Shown here one piece after another: positions 1 through 8,669 of a stretch of 64,000 nucleotides of DNA. Source of the stretch: Paraneptunicella aestuarii (GTDB taxonomy: Bacteria; Pseudomonadota; Gammaproteobacteria; Enterobacterales; Alteromonadaceae); NCBI RefSeq assembly GCF_019900845.1, contig NZ_CP074570.1, positions 3,782,001-3,846,000 of the forward strand. The letters are read 5' to 3'. The translations under genes were made by a program, and so were the position numbers. Under the pieces are notes generated by a model, which saw only the letters and a program-made list of their open reading frames with translations, searched no databases and was not told the DNA's origin. Each line of letters opens with the position of its first letter. Within the stretch, counting starts at the first letter, position 1.

Positions 1-818
1 CGATAACCGCCTTTGGCGTTGGAATCGTCTTCAGTTTTGTCCCAGTTCAGTTTCAGGAACAAAGAATCGGTTGGGCTCCATTCAAGCGTTGCACGTGCAG
101 CCGTTAAATCCTTGTTATAGTTTTCCAAATCCTGATTAGGCAAATCGGAAATCAAATATTCCCCAAAACCGTCACGATTCAACGTGGCAACACCAAAGCC
201 AAAATAAAGCTTGTCATCAATCAGTGGCACTTGACCAGTTAATTTCAGGTCACGTTGATTATAGCTACCAATGGTCGCTTTAACGTTCATGGTAGTATCA
301 CCCACCATTGGCTTGGTCACATATTTGATGGCACCACCAATGGTATTTTTACCGTATAGTGTACCTTGAGGACCGCGTAATACTTCGATTCGCTCTACAT
401 CCAACAGATCAAGCACAGCGCCTTGAGGACGAGCAATGTATACGTCGTCAACATAAATACCAACACCGGGCTCATAACCCCAAAGCGGATCTTGTTGACC
501 TACACCACGAATAAATGCAGTAATGGTTGAGTTAGTACCACGACTACGCTGTAAGGTAGTATTAGGAGAAAATTGTTGAACTTCAGTAACGACTGAAATC
601 CCCTTTTCAGCCAGCTGCACTTCACCAATAGAGGTTACTGCAACAGGGACTTCCTGAAGGTTTTCCGCAATTTTACGTGCAGTGACTTCGATCTTTTCCA
701 GACCAGAATTGTTGTTTTGCTCTTGTTCCTGAGCAAACGCACTGCCTGACATTGCGATACAAACAGCCAAAGCACACAGGCTGGGGCGTGAAGAAATTAC
801 GTGATAGGGTGTGTTCAT
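1..818 (-). CDS. TonB-dependent outer-membrane receptor, C-terminal part outside the window
   Basis: N-terminal 272 residues of a TonB-dependent receptor; the gene runs off the left edge. Reading from the ATG at 818, a signal peptide (hydrophobic run ending SGSAFA, then QEQEQ) is followed by a TonB-box-like stretch (LEKIEVTARK) and a plug domain with the usual hallmarks: VPVAVTSI, FIRGVG, YVDDVYIARPQ, LRGPQGTLYGKNTIGGAI. The barrel begins after about residue 190. Such receptors take up siderophores, vitamins, sugars or lipophilic compounds with energy from TonB-ExbBD. It is transcribed divergently from a hydroxybutyrate permease/PHB depolymerase set, so a polyester-breakdown product is a possible ligand, but that is inference from position only. 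No iron box was noticed upstream; instead the 625-bp divergent gap holds a 273-bp inverted-repeat element. Confidence 0.93.
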   Translation of the reverse strand, partial: MNTPYHVISSRPSLCALAVCIAMSGSAFAQEQEQNNNSGLEKIEVTARKIAENLQEVPVAVTSIGEVQLAEKGISVVTEVQQFSPNTTLQRSRGTNSTITAFIRGVGQQDPLWGYEPGVGIYVDDVYIARPQGAVLDLLDVERIEVLRGPQGTLYGKNTIGGAIKYVTKPMVGDTTMNVKATIGSYNQRDLKLTGQVPLIDDKLYFGFGVATLNRDGFGEYLISDLPNQDLENYNKDLTAARATLEWSPTDSLFLKLNWDKTEDDSNAKGGY

Positions 819-953
819 ACTACTAATACCTTTATTTACCTTATAGCGGTCGGTTCGAAACAGGTTTTATTGTGATAAAACTCAACGCAATGTGCTGTAA
901 CGCACTTTTTTGTTGTTTTTAACTTCTATGGCGTTCCGTTCATTCGCACCGTC

Positions 954-1226
954 TTAACCTGAACTCGGGATAAGAAACGTTAAACATTCAAATAAATTAA
1001 TTACCATTTATAAAAACCCTTGCTTAAATTGCTCACCCAAGTTGAACGAGTGGGGTTGAACGACTGGTTTTTATCAAAGCACCTAACTTGCCTGAATGTT
1101 ATTAATCAGGATGACTCGAATAATGGATTTATCACCCTATTCACCCGCAACTACCCCTGTGTTTTAGGCGCCATTCCTGAATAACACGCACATGTTCTAA
1201 CGTTTCTTATCCCGAGCTCAGCTTAA
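954..1226. repeat. Non-coding element with 29-bp terminal inverted repeats (MITE-like)
   Basis: The arms 954-982 and 1198-1226 are inverted copies matching at about 27 of 29 positions (core CTCGGGATAAGAAACGTTA), separated by 215 bp without a plausible ORF. Both outer ends carry TTAA, which could be a target duplication or part of the repeat. It fills most of the gap between the TonB receptor and the permease. A mobile MITE-like element is my preferred reading; a very large symmetrical regulatory site is the alternative. No second copy was noticed in the window. Confidence 0.7.
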
Positions 1227-1444
1227 TGTACACTTACATATGTGAAAGCTGTGAACATTAGCCATGCGGGAAGAGAATACCCTAGTTGGCCTAATACGTA
1301 TGCTGTACGATAGTACTATGGTCAATCCGGCTTAGTTGTAACAACATACCTATCAAAATGTTTTCCATCCAGAATGTCGCCTTTCTTTATGAAAGCGAGT
1401 TCGGTAAGGTCAGAACAATTCACTTCGTTTTTTAAGGTATTAAT

Positions 1445-2740
1445 ATGCTGAGTTTTCTTGGCCTCGTGGGCGGATTAGCCTTGCTCATTTGGCTCACAAT
1501 TAGAGGGATGAATTTGTTCATCGCAGCGCCGCTTTGCGCTCTAATTGTTGGTTTAACCGGGGACTTACCCGTATTCATCGGCGATCAGAACTTTGTGACC
1601 AGTTATATGTCTGGATTCTCGGGCTTTATCGCTTCCTGGTTTTTCATGTTTTTACTGGGTTCTCTGTTTGGCAAGTTCATGTCAGACACAGGCGCAGCCG
1701 ACTCCGTCGCTCGCTGGATTGTCGGTAAATTAGGTGAAAAACATGCTGTTGTCGCAGTGGTACTGGCTTGTGCCGTATTAACCTACGGTGGCGTGAGTGT
1801 TTTCGTTGTGGCCTTCTCGGTATACCCAATGGCCTTGAGCTTATTCAAAGATGCCAATTTACCACGCCGCTTTATTCCCGCAGCTCTTGCCTTCGGTTCT
1901 GTCACGTTCACCATGACCTCAGCAGGTTCACCAGAGATTCAAAACTGGATCCCGATTAAATATTTGGGAACCTCGCCTTTTGCCGCTTGGGAAGTGAGCC
2001 TTGTCGTAGCAATTGTTATGGCAAGCTTAGGTTTTGCGTGGCTTAACCGCATGATCAAAAAAGCGGTTGCCAACGGCGAGCATTTTGAAGCGATGGCAGG
2101 CGATCCTGATATCCCTGAGCGTAAGTTACCTAGCCCAATTACTGGCGTGATCCCGTTATTGGTTGTACTGATTATCTCTTTCAGTTTCCATGAATCACTG
2201 CAACAACTGGCTTTAATTCTGGCTTTGGGCGGTGGCGTGCTTACGCTAATGATCATTAACTTCCAATACTTTCACGACCTCTCTAAAGCCGTTAACGAAG
2301 GTACAACCGGAGCCTTGGTCGCTATCGGTAACACCGCTGCTGTGGTTGGATTTGGTTCCGTTGCCAAAGCAACACCCGCATTTATGACTGCTGTAGAAAT
2401 GACAACCAGCATCCCGGGCAATGAATTAATAGGCGCAGCAGTTGCCGTAAGTATTATTGCCGGTTTAACGGGTTCAGCCTCTGGTGGACAAGCCATTGCG
2501 CTTCCTTTAATTGGGCCGCATTACCTTGATCAGGGTGTCGATCCTGAACAGCTGCATCGTATTGTCTCCATCTCTTCCGGAGCCATTGATTCACTGCCTC
2601 ACAATGGTTATGTGGTAACAACAATTCGTGCAATTTGCCGAGAAACCCATCAGCGCGCATATGCAGCAGTTGGCGCACTGACAGTTGTCATTCCGTTAAT
2701 AGGTTTGGCTCTGGCAGTAACTTTATTCAATATTTTCTAA
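1445..2740 (+). CDS. GntP-family permease, probably for D-3-hydroxybutyrate
   Basis: A 431-residue integral membrane protein, hydrophobic throughout with some 11-13 predicted membrane segments, of the GntP/citrate-type (ion transporter superfamily) class; the conserved TSAGSPEIQNWIP and GSASGGQAIALPL stretches fit the re-entrant loops of this family. Family members import gluconate or D-3-hydroxybutyrate by proton symport. It is followed on the same strand by a PHB depolymerase and 3-hydroxybutyrate dehydrogenase, which makes 3-hydroxybutyrate the likely substrate (inference from context). The ATG at 1445 follows TAAGGT about 6 bases upstream. Gluconate or another hydroxy acid cannot be excluded from sequence alone. 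Confidence 0.85.
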   Translation: MLSFLGLVGGLALLIWLTIRGMNLFIAAPLCALIVGLTGDLPVFIGDQNFVTSYMSGFSGFIASWFFMFLLGSLFGKFMSDTGAADSVARWIVGKLGEKHAVVAVVLACAVLTYGGVSVFVVAFSVYPMALSLFKDANLPRRFIPAALAFGSVTFTMTSAGSPEIQNWIPIKYLGTSPFAAWEVSLVVAIVMASLGFAWLNRMIKKAVANGEHFEAMAGDPDIPERKLPSPITGVIPLLVVLIISFSFHESLQQLALILALGGGVLTLMIINFQYFHDLSKAVNEGTTGALVAIGNTAAVVGFGSVAKATPAFMTAVEMTTSIPGNELIGAAVAVSIIAGLTGSASGGQAIALPLIGPHYLDQGVDPEQLHRIVSISSGAIDSLPHNGYVVTTIRAICRETHQRAYAAVGALTVVIPLIGLALAVTLFNIF

Positions 2741-2838
2741 AAACGACCAGTTCCCGGGGCTTGGTACGTAATGGGTAAACAATAAGTAGTCATTGGCGAG
2801 GAGAGGCAACTCACCTCCATTGTTTCAGGTATATAAAC

Positions 2839-3882
2839 ATGTCTCTACATTCTGGTTCTTCTGGCAAGAAATCCGTCAAACAGAAGCTCTTCCACTTTAG
2901 CCTTTTTGCCAGCGCAATTGCGATTTCCTTTTCAAGCTACAGCGAGCCGCTGGCACTAAATCTGGATTTATCGAAAACCACAGTATCCGGATTATCCAGT
3001 GGAGGCTACATGGCAACACAGTTTCATCTGGCTCATTCTGAGTTAGTTCAAGGTGCCGCCATGATCGCCAGTGGCCCTTATTTCTGTGCTCAAAACAGCC
3101 TGACCACAGCGTTGTCGCAATGTGTGGGAAAATCTGGAGCATCAATTGAGCTAAATGCTTTGGAAACCCAAATAGACCGTTGGCAGCAAGAAGGCAAAAT
3201 AGCCGACACCAAGTCTTTGCAAGACGACAAAATCTGGATATTGGGCGGTACACTGGATCAGAAAGTGGGGCGCAGTGTTGTATCGGCTCTTAACCAGCAA
3301 TACCAACAGTGGATACCGAAAGACAATATTCAATATGTGCAAGACAAAGCCTTTGCTCATCATTTTCCAACAGCGAATGAAGGGAGCGATTGTAAAAAGT
3401 CAGAATCACCTTACATCGGCAATTGTCAGTTTGACGCCGCAGGCTCTTTGCTTACTCAGCTGTATGGCAATTTGACCCCTGCCACTCAAGCGTCGCAAAG
3501 TCACATTCATACAATAAGCACGGAACAATTGCCGAAGGAACAACAAGACACGCTAGCGACAGAATCTTATTTATACGTGCCTGAAAACTGTGCTGAAGGT
3601 AAAGCCTGTTCACTGCATATTAGCTTCCACGGTTGCAATCAAAATGCCGAAGCCATTGGCACTGATTATGTTACCAAAACTGGCTTAAACCGATGGGCCG
3701 AGAGCAACAATATTGTGGTGCTTTACCCGCAAACCAAAAACAGCACAGTACTCCCTTTCAACCCTCAAGGTTGCTGGGATTGGTGGGGTTACACCGATGG
3801 CGATTATGCCACTCGGAATGGTAAGCAAATCAAGGCGGTATATTCACTTATTCAACAGATTTCCGGGAGACAAAATGGCTAG
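2839..3882 (+). CDS. Secreted poly(3-hydroxybutyrate) depolymerase, type-2 catalytic domain
   Basis: A 347-residue esterase that should hydrolyse short-chain polyhydroxyalkanoate to hydroxybutyrate monomers or oligomers outside the cytoplasm. The N terminus is basic, then hydrophobic (residues 17-34), fitting a signal peptide. The lipase box GLSSG (residues 51-55, nucleophile Ser53) lies at the very start of the mature protein, and the oxyanion-hole segment FHGCNQ lies far C-terminal to it. This circularly permuted order is the mark of type-2 catalytic domains. TDGDYATRNG near the C terminus fits the region of the catalytic His/Asp partners in this group. No separate substrate-binding domain follows, so it may act on oligomers or amorphous polymer. 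Its stop codon overlaps the start of the dehydrogenase gene by 8 bases. Confidence 0.9.
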   Translation: MSLHSGSSGKKSVKQKLFHFSLFASAIAISFSSYSEPLALNLDLSKTTVSGLSSGGYMATQFHLAHSELVQGAAMIASGPYFCAQNSLTTALSQCVGKSGASIELNALETQIDRWQQEGKIADTKSLQDDKIWILGGTLDQKVGRSVVSALNQQYQQWIPKDNIQYVQDKAFAHHFPTANEGSDCKKSESPYIGNCQFDAAGSLLTQLYGNLTPATQASQSHIHTISTEQLPKEQQDTLATESYLYVPENCAEGKACSLHISFHGCNQNAEAIGTDYVTKTGLNRWAESNNIVVLYPQTKNSTVLPFNPQGCWDWWGYTDGDYATRNGKQIKAVYSLIQQISGRQNG

Positions 3883-4651
3883 TCAAATGAACAAAAATAT
3901 CTTGGTGACAGGCGGAGCCAGTGGCATCGGTTTTGCCATTGCTGAATACCTGGGCAAGCAAGGTAATCATGTCATTATTGCTGACTTAAATGGTGACGCA
4001 GCCAATTCAGCCGCAAACAAATTAAAAGAACAATCTATTTCGGCATCAGCCATTGAAATTAATGTAGCTGATAGCGCTGCTATTGCATCGCTTCCTGAAA
4101 AGCTGGCCGACACTCCGGTTGATGTTTTGGTCAATAATGCCGGTATTCAACACGTATCCAGGCTGGAAGATTTCCCGGCGGATAAATGGAGTTTGCTAAT
4201 ACAGGTTATGCTGGTTGGCCCAGCCATGCTAACACGCGCCCTATTACCAACCATGAAAGAACGCGGTTATGGACGAATTATTAACGTTGGTTCCATCCAT
4301 TCTCTTGTGGCTTCTCCGTACAAATCAGCTTATGTAGCTGCGAAACACGGTTTGCTGGGATTTGCTAAAACTCTGGCTCTGGAAACAGGCGACGTGGATG
4401 TAACCATCAACACCCTTTGCCCTTCTTATGTGAAAACCCCTCTGGTTGAAAAACAGATTGCTTCACAGGCGAAAGAACATGGCTTATCAGAAGAAGAAGT
4501 GGTGAACAAAATCATGCTGGAACCCATGCCTAAGAAGGCATTCATTGGTCTAGATGAGTTAGCTGAGACAGCCGCTTTCTTGATGAGCAATGCCGCTAGA
4601 AATATCACAGGACAAACCATTGTTCTGGACGGTGGCTGGACAGCTCGTTAA
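3875..4651 (+). CDS. bdhA: D-3-hydroxybutyrate dehydrogenase
   Basis: A 258-residue short-chain dehydrogenase that oxidises 3-hydroxybutyrate to acetoacetate with NAD. It shows the SDR signature TGGASGIG near the N terminus, NNAG for the central strand, and the catalytic Ser (VGSIHS) and YVAAK. The stretches GIQHVSRLEDFP and HSLVASPYKSAYVAAKHG are characteristic of bacterial 3-hydroxybutyrate dehydrogenases. The frame is open further upstream, but the ATG at 3875 is chosen because GGGAGA sits 6 bases before it and the protein then starts directly at the Rossmann fold. It overlaps the depolymerase stop by 8 bases, so translational coupling is likely. A strong hairpin at 4680-4703 ends the transcript. 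Confidence 0.95.
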   Translation: MASQMNKNILVTGGASGIGFAIAEYLGKQGNHVIIADLNGDAANSAANKLKEQSISASAIEINVADSAAIASLPEKLADTPVDVLVNNAGIQHVSRLEDFPADKWSLLIQVMLVGPAMLTRALLPTMKERGYGRIINVGSIHSLVASPYKSAYVAAKHGLLGFAKTLALETGDVDVTINTLCPSYVKTPLVEKQIASQAKEHGLSEEEVVNKIMLEPMPKKAFIGLDELAETAAFLMSNAARNITGQTIVLDGGWTAR

Positions 4652-4679
4652 TCTTAATTTTTACTGATGACTAATATGC

Positions 4680-4703
4680 AAATGGCGGCCTAGGCCGCCA
4701 TTT
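4680..4703. terminator. Bidirectional rho-independent terminator between bdhA and motY
   Basis: An 11-bp perfect GC-rich stem (AAATGGCGGCC and its complement) around a two-base centre, with TTTTG on the plus side and an A-rich flank for the minus strand. It lies between the convergent bdhA and motY genes and can serve both. Confidence 0.85.
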
Positions 4704-4724
4704 TGTTAATTCATTCCTGAACTT

Positions 4725-5585
4725 TTAAGACTTCTGCATCCGAATAACAACGCGTCGGTTTTTCGCTCTCGCCAGACTATTGTCGTTCGGTGAAATATGG
4801 CGACGCTCACCGTGTCCGGTCACTTCGATACGTTCAGCTGCAACGCCCATTTTTTCAAAGAAGGTTTTAATTTCGTTGGCGCGTTTTATGGATAACTGTT
4901 CATTGCTGTAACGACCACCGTAGCTGTCGGTATAACCATCCAGTAATACCAGTTCCAAGTCAGTGTCTTCCTTCAAATATTCGCCAATCATATTCAGCTT
5001 TTGCTTGGCTCCCCGAGTAAGGTTAATACTGTTCTTTTCGTAAGAAAGCACTGTGTAGGAAATGTCATCAAAGCTGAACGGCAATAAATTGGAAACGCAA
5101 TTGACAAAGCTCTCATAAGGCAAAGCGAAATTACTGGCATTCAAGGCAACCGCAACACTGTCATAACGACTGTACCAGTCTTGATAATAAATGGTCGGCC
5201 AATAACCTTTTTCCAGTTCAGACAGCATGGTCCATGCGGCCTGTTCAGGCAAATCGCTATCATATTGCTTGCGAATATTCATATCGGCAATAGGACGCTG
5301 TAATTCGCCGGGCATCCAGCTTGGCGGCACAGAATAGACATAAGCCATGCGATAGTCTTTCGGAAGGCGACGCATATCCAGAGTGAATTCCATGTTCAAA
5401 TGCTTGCTGGCAACACTGGAAAAGATGGCTTTACCGTAGCCGGGCAAATCATGGGTAAGCGTACACTCAAGGCGATTGGGAACGTTGATACTCCATACGG
5501 AATCTTCAACATTCGCAGAATAGTGGCGAACGCTGGCACTAGCGCCGAAGGAAAATAATAAGAAACCAAATACTAACTTTTTCAT
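4725..5585 (-). CDS. motY: Sodium-driven flagellar motor protein MotY
   Basis: 286 residues with a signal peptide (hydrophobic run to about residue 17, GASAS), an N-terminal MotY-type domain and a C-terminal OmpA-like peptidoglycan-binding domain (LDGYTDSYGG, LSIKRANEIKTFF, VTGHGERR, AKNRRVVIRM). The N-terminal region carries features of MotY proteins: LECTLTHDLPGYGKAIF, SVPPSWMPGE and TMLSELEKGYWPT. In Vibrio, MotY forms the T ring around the basal body and anchors the stator PomAB to peptidoglycan. The length matches Vibrio MotY (about 290). The motY-rnt neighbourhood is known from Vibrio and Shewanella relatives. It implies polar, sodium- or dual-ion-driven flagella, although no other flagellar gene is in the window. 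Confidence 0.9.
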   Translation of the reverse strand: MKKLVFGFLLFSFGASASVRHYSANVEDSVWSINVPNRLECTLTHDLPGYGKAIFSSVASKHLNMEFTLDMRRLPKDYRMAYVYSVPPSWMPGELQRPIADMNIRKQYDSDLPEQAAWTMLSELEKGYWPTIYYQDWYSRYDSVAVALNASNFALPYESFVNCVSNLLPFSFDDISYTVLSYEKNSINLTRGAKQKLNMIGEYLKEDTDLELVLLDGYTDSYGGRYSNEQLSIKRANEIKTFFEKMGVAAERIEVTGHGERRHISPNDNSLARAKNRRVVIRMQKS

Positions 5586-6146
5586 ACCGGTGGTGATCCC
5601 AACTATTCAAGTTCAAGCAGCTCAAGCGCAAACTAATCAAGCGACTCAGGCAAATGTAAACTCTTGCTTCTACTTGTATCTGTTTGCATCGGCTTACCTG
5701 AACATGCCAAAACAAACTGGAATATATTGCAACTCTTTGGCTTTGTATCGGCATATAAGCCAATCACTTAAAGGCTTTTTGAACAAGTACCGTTTCACTT
5801 GGAAACACTACGCAAAAAAACCAGCCCCAGATGTGTCTGATTCCTGAAAATCCAATAGTCTCAATACCCGGCTCTATGCCTTATTTCCCTATCGTTATTT
5901 CTAAAAGCTAGAAACCTGTAGAGCCGCCACCGGAACCAAGCTTACTACCAATTCAAATAAAACATCAAGTATAGCTTAAGCAAACAGGCATAATGCTTTA
6001 CAAACCCTGCAAACTGTTCCCCCTTGCATACATAGCACTTTGATGATTTTTTCGCTTTTCATTGCTAAAAGTACCAATAAAGATCGGCACACAGGTTGTA
6101 TTTTGCTAGGATCGCCTCTGGTATTTTGCCTTGGTTGCGATAATTT
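5586..6146. other. Intergenic region between motY and rnt
   Basis: 561 bp separating the divergent motY and rnt genes; it must hold both promoters. An 85-codon plus-strand ORF (5590-5847) begins here, but it has no ribosome binding site, a Gln/Ala-rich start followed by unrelated composition, and no recognisable homology. I see no convincing gene, repeat or regulatory motif. Confidence 0.5.
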
Positions 6147-6800
6147 ATGGAGTTAAGCTCATTCGATATGTCCATGCCGGAAGATAAATTCCAGCTATGT
6201 AACCGTTTCCGTGGATATTACCCGGTGGTTATTGACGTAGAAACCGCAGGATTTAATGCATTGCAAGACGCTTTGTTGGAAGTGGCTGCAGTCACTCTCA
6301 AAATGGATGAGAACGGTCAGCTACACATGGACAAAACCTTTCATTACCATGTATTGCCTTTTCATGGTGCCAATCTGGAACAATCAGCTCTGGATTTTAA
6401 TGGTATTGATCCTTACTGCGCACTACGTGGCGCTATTTCTGAACAGGATGCCATTACCGATCTTTGCAAACACATCCGTAAAGGACAGAAACAGGCAAAC
6501 TGCCAACGCTCAGTGATAGTGGCGCACAACGCAGCCTTCGATCAAAGCTTTATCAATGCGGCGATTGATCGTGTTGAATTAAAGCGCAGCCCATTTCATC
6601 CTTTCGTGTCTTTCGACACAACCAGTCTGGCAGGATTAGCATTTGGTCAAACCGTTTTAGCCAAAGCCTGTAAGGCTGCAGGCATGGACTTTGATCAAAA
6701 AGAAGCGCATTCAGCCATTTACGATGCACAAAAAACAGCGCAACTATTCTGCACTATCGTTAATAAATGGCACGATGGTGTGGGTTGGCCGATGAGCTAA
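6147..6800 (+). CDS. rnt: Ribonuclease T (3'-5' exoribonuclease of the DEDDh family)
   Basis: 217 residues, the usual RNase T length, aligned over its whole length with the family: N-terminal [20 protein letters not shown] carries the first acidic pair (D30, E32), [11 protein letters not shown] the third Asp, and [14 protein letters not shown] the catalytic His and last Asp. RNase T trims the 3' ends of tRNAs and 5S/23S rRNA and turns over the tRNA CCA end. The ATG at 6147 gives the expected start a few residues ahead of the conserved FRGYYPVV block. It is monocistronic; a strong hairpin follows 22 bases after the stop. Confidence 0.96.
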   Translation: MELSSFDMSMPEDKFQLCNRFRGYYPVVIDVETAGFNALQDALLEVAAVTLKMDENGQLHMDKTFHYHVLPFHGANLEQSALDFNGIDPYCALRGAISEQDAITDLCKHIRKGQKQANCQRSVIVAHNAAFDQSFINAAIDRVELKRSPFHPFVSFDTTSLAGLAFGQTVLAKACKAAGMDFDQKEAHSAIYDAQKTAQLFCTIVNKWHDGVGWPMS

Positions 6801-6822
6801 TCAGGCTCCCTGAACTGAAAAG

Positions 6823-6858
6823 AAAAAAGGATGAAGCCTTACGACTTCATCCTTTTTT
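6823..6858. terminator. Bidirectional terminator between rnt and the peroxiredoxin gene
   Basis: A 14-bp perfect stem (6823-6836 with 6845-6858, eight-base loop) that ends in a run of six T on the plus strand and six A read as T on the minus strand. It is placed between two convergent genes and can terminate both. Confidence 0.9.
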
Positions 6859-6892
6859 GAAACTGAATTTTCAGCAGCTAACGGATTATAAG

Positions 6893-7498
6893 TTATAGCT
6901 GATCTGAGTTTTCAGACAAGTATGCAGCAACACCTTCCGGGCTTGCATTCATGCCTTTCTTACCTTCTTGCCAGCCAGCTGGGCAAACTTCACCGTGTTC
7001 TTCGTGGAAGTTCAACGCATCAACCATGCGCAACATTTCGTCGATGTTACGGCCTAGAGGTAGATCGTTAACAACCTGATGGCGAACGTTACCAGCAGCG
7101 TCAATCAAGAAAGAACCACGGAAAGCAACACCAGCTTCTGGATGCTCAACATCATACGCTTGGCAAATTTCATGCTTAACGTCAGCAACCAAAGTGTACT
7201 TAACAGGGCCGATACCACCTTTTTCTACTGGAGTGTTACGCCATGCGTTGTGAGAGAATTGAGAATCGATGGAAACACCAATTACTTCAACACCACGCTT
7301 TTGGAACTCTTCATAACGCTTGTCGAAAGCGATCAATTCAGAAGGACAAACAAAGGTAAAGTCCAGAGGATAGAAGAAGATAACTGCTTTTTTGCCTTTG
7401 ATTTCTTCAGACAAAGTGAAGCTATCTACGATTTCACCATTACCTTTAACAGCGGCTGCAGTAAAGTCAGGAGCTGGACGACCAACTAATACACTCAT
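6893..7498 (-). CDS. Typical 2-Cys peroxiredoxin (AhpC/Prx1 class)
   Basis: A 201-residue peroxidase reducing hydrogen peroxide and organic peroxides. The peroxidatic Cys51 lies in DFTFVCPSE and the resolving Cys in EVCPAGW. The GGIG motif of over-oxidation-sensitive peroxiredoxins is present (EKGGIG), but the partner C-terminal helix ends in AAYLSEN, with YL where sensitive enzymes have YF. It is closer to the Prx1/Tsa group than to enteric AhpC, and there is no adjacent ahpF, so thioredoxin or a glutaredoxin is the likely reductant (inference). It sits with bfd, grxD and sodB, a neighbourhood concerned with oxidative stress and iron. Confidence 0.95.
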   Translation of the reverse strand: MSVLVGRPAPDFTAAAVKGNGEIVDSFTLSEEIKGKKAVIFFYPLDFTFVCPSELIAFDKRYEEFQKRGVEVIGVSIDSQFSHNAWRNTPVEKGGIGPVKYTLVADVKHEICQAYDVEHPEAGVAFRGSFLIDAAGNVRHQVVNDLPLGRNIDEMLRMVDALNFHEEHGEVCPAGWQEGKKGMNASPEGVAAYLSENSDQL

Positions 7499-7560
7499 TG
7501 AGTTCTCCGATAAATGTATAACATTGAAAAGAATCGCTAAATAATATTTGCGAGCGTGTT

Positions 7561-7675
7561 CAGCCGCTCCTACTGAGTTAGAACAGTGTGCCGAACTTAA
7601 ACGCGGCTATTACACAAAAACAGTGCGCAAAATCAGCTAAAAAATGCACAACTCTAACCCAGTAGGAGTAGGCTG
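7561..7675. repeat. REP-like inverted repeat upstream of the peroxiredoxin gene
   Basis: Arms 7561-7582 and 7653-7675 are imperfect inverted copies (CAGCC..CTCCTACTG.GTTAGA), 70 bp apart. Read on the other strand they contain GTAGGAGCGGCTG, a phrase like the REP elements common in intergenic DNA of pseudomonads and marine gammaproteobacteria. A function in peroxiredoxin regulation is possible but not shown. Confidence 0.55.
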
Positions 7676-7831
7676 ATACACAATATAGTGACGGTTAGTA
7701 AAAAAACCAATTGATTTAGTTAATTGTCTTATTCGATAAATTCAATTCATGGCAATCAAGATGAACGAATCAGCCGAATATTTGATCACAAAATAATATG
7801 ATTGAACAAAAATTCCTCTTGCATTATTACA

Positions 7832-7850
7832 AATAACAATTATTATCATT
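7832..7850 (+). promoter_or_regulatory. Putative Fur box upstream of bfd
   Basis: The 19-mer AATAACAATTATTATCATT matches 12 of 19 positions of the Fur consensus GATAATGATAATCATTATC, including most A/T core positions. It lies about 110 bp upstream of bfd, a gene that is iron-repressed through Fur in several gammaproteobacteria. Footprinting or motif scoring has not been done. Confidence 0.5.
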
Positions 7851-7958
7851 TACAGTAACATTTAAGAAAGAAACTTAAGAGAAGTTGGTATAGATAACTC
7901 TCTCAGGTCGTTACAAACAACAACGTTTTTACTTACAACCCGAGCAAAAGAGACCCAA

Positions 7959-8153
7959 ATGTACGTTTGCCTTTGCAATGCCATCACCGACCGAGCTATC
8001 CGCAAAGCCGTGGAAGAACAAGGCGTGGGTAACATTCGCGATTTACGCCGTAGCCTTGGCGTTGCAAACCAATGTGGCAAGTGTGCTCAGGTTGCTCAAA
8101 CCATTATCGACCAAACCATAGTCGATAGCTCATTGTTTAAAGAAGTATCCTGA
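7959..8153 (+). CDS. bfd: Bacterioferritin-associated ferredoxin
   Basis: A 64-residue [2Fe-2S] protein with the Bfd cysteine pattern C4-x-C6 and C39-x2-C42 (MYVCLCNAIT at the N terminus, NQCGKCAQ). Bfd binds bacterioferritin and passes electrons to release stored iron. Length and spacing match the family exactly. It has its own promoter region with a Fur-like site upstream, as expected for a gene induced by iron starvation. No bacterioferritin gene is in the window. It faces grxD convergently. Confidence 0.95.
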   Translation: MYVCLCNAITDRAIRKAVEEQGVGNIRDLRRSLGVANQCGKCAQVAQTIIDQTIVDSSLFKEVS

Positions 8154-8324
8154 GACGTCTAAAGTCTTCGCTTCTATCTCATCACAAGTTCATTCTATTC
8201 TGCTATTCACAGACTATTTTAATTAAGAAGAAAAGACCCGCTCGTCTGTTTAACTGAAAGGAAATGGGTGCATGTGAGCAGGGCGTTTAGCCCCACTCTC
8301 AAAAAAAGAAATCGGTATAAGAAG

Positions 8325-8669
8325 CTATTCTGCGTCGCCAGCCGCTTGCTGAGCTCTGGCAGCGGCTTCTTTGATAATAGGCTGCAACTCACCTTGCTGG
8401 AACATCTCCATAATAATGTCACAGCCACCAATCAACTCACCTTCAACCCACAATTGCGGGAAAGTCGGCCAATCAGCATATTTCGGCAATTCAGCACGAA
8501 TATCAGGGTTCTGCAAAATGTCGACATAAGCAAATGGCTCACCACAGGAAATCATGACCTGAGCAGCTTGTGAAGAAAAACCACAGCTAGGCAGCTTGGG
8601 AGACCCTTTCATGTACAAAAGAATGGGATTTTCGGAAATTTGCTGTTTAATTTTATCAAGGGTTTCCAT
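8325..8669 (-). CDS. grxD: Monothiol glutaredoxin 4 (Grx4)
   Basis: 114 residues with the monothiol active site CGFS at Cys29 and the glutathione-binding segments WPTFPQLWV and GGCDIIMEM. Grx4 proteins bind a [2Fe-2S] cluster jointly with glutathione and BolA and hand it to apoproteins or take part in iron sensing. Length is that of the family. An AGG ribosome binding site lies 9-10 bases before the ATG. It is placed between bfd and sodB, the same iron/redox setting as in Vibrio and Shewanella relatives. Confidence 0.96.
   Translation of the reverse strand: METLDKIKQQISENPILLYMKGSPKLPSCGFSSQAAQVMISCGEPFAYVDILQNPDIRAELPKYADWPTFPQLWVEGELIGGCDIIMEMFQQGELQPIIKEAAARAQQAAGDAE

Noticed and set aside
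5590..5847. 85-codon plus-strand ORF between motY and rnt
   Set aside because: No ribosome binding site, odd composition, overlaps the motY promoter region and resembles nothing.
8153..8160. A perfect MetJ half-site AGACGTCT followed by AAAGTCTT
   Set aside because: It overlaps the bfd stop codon between two convergent genes, with no promoter to control; taken as chance.
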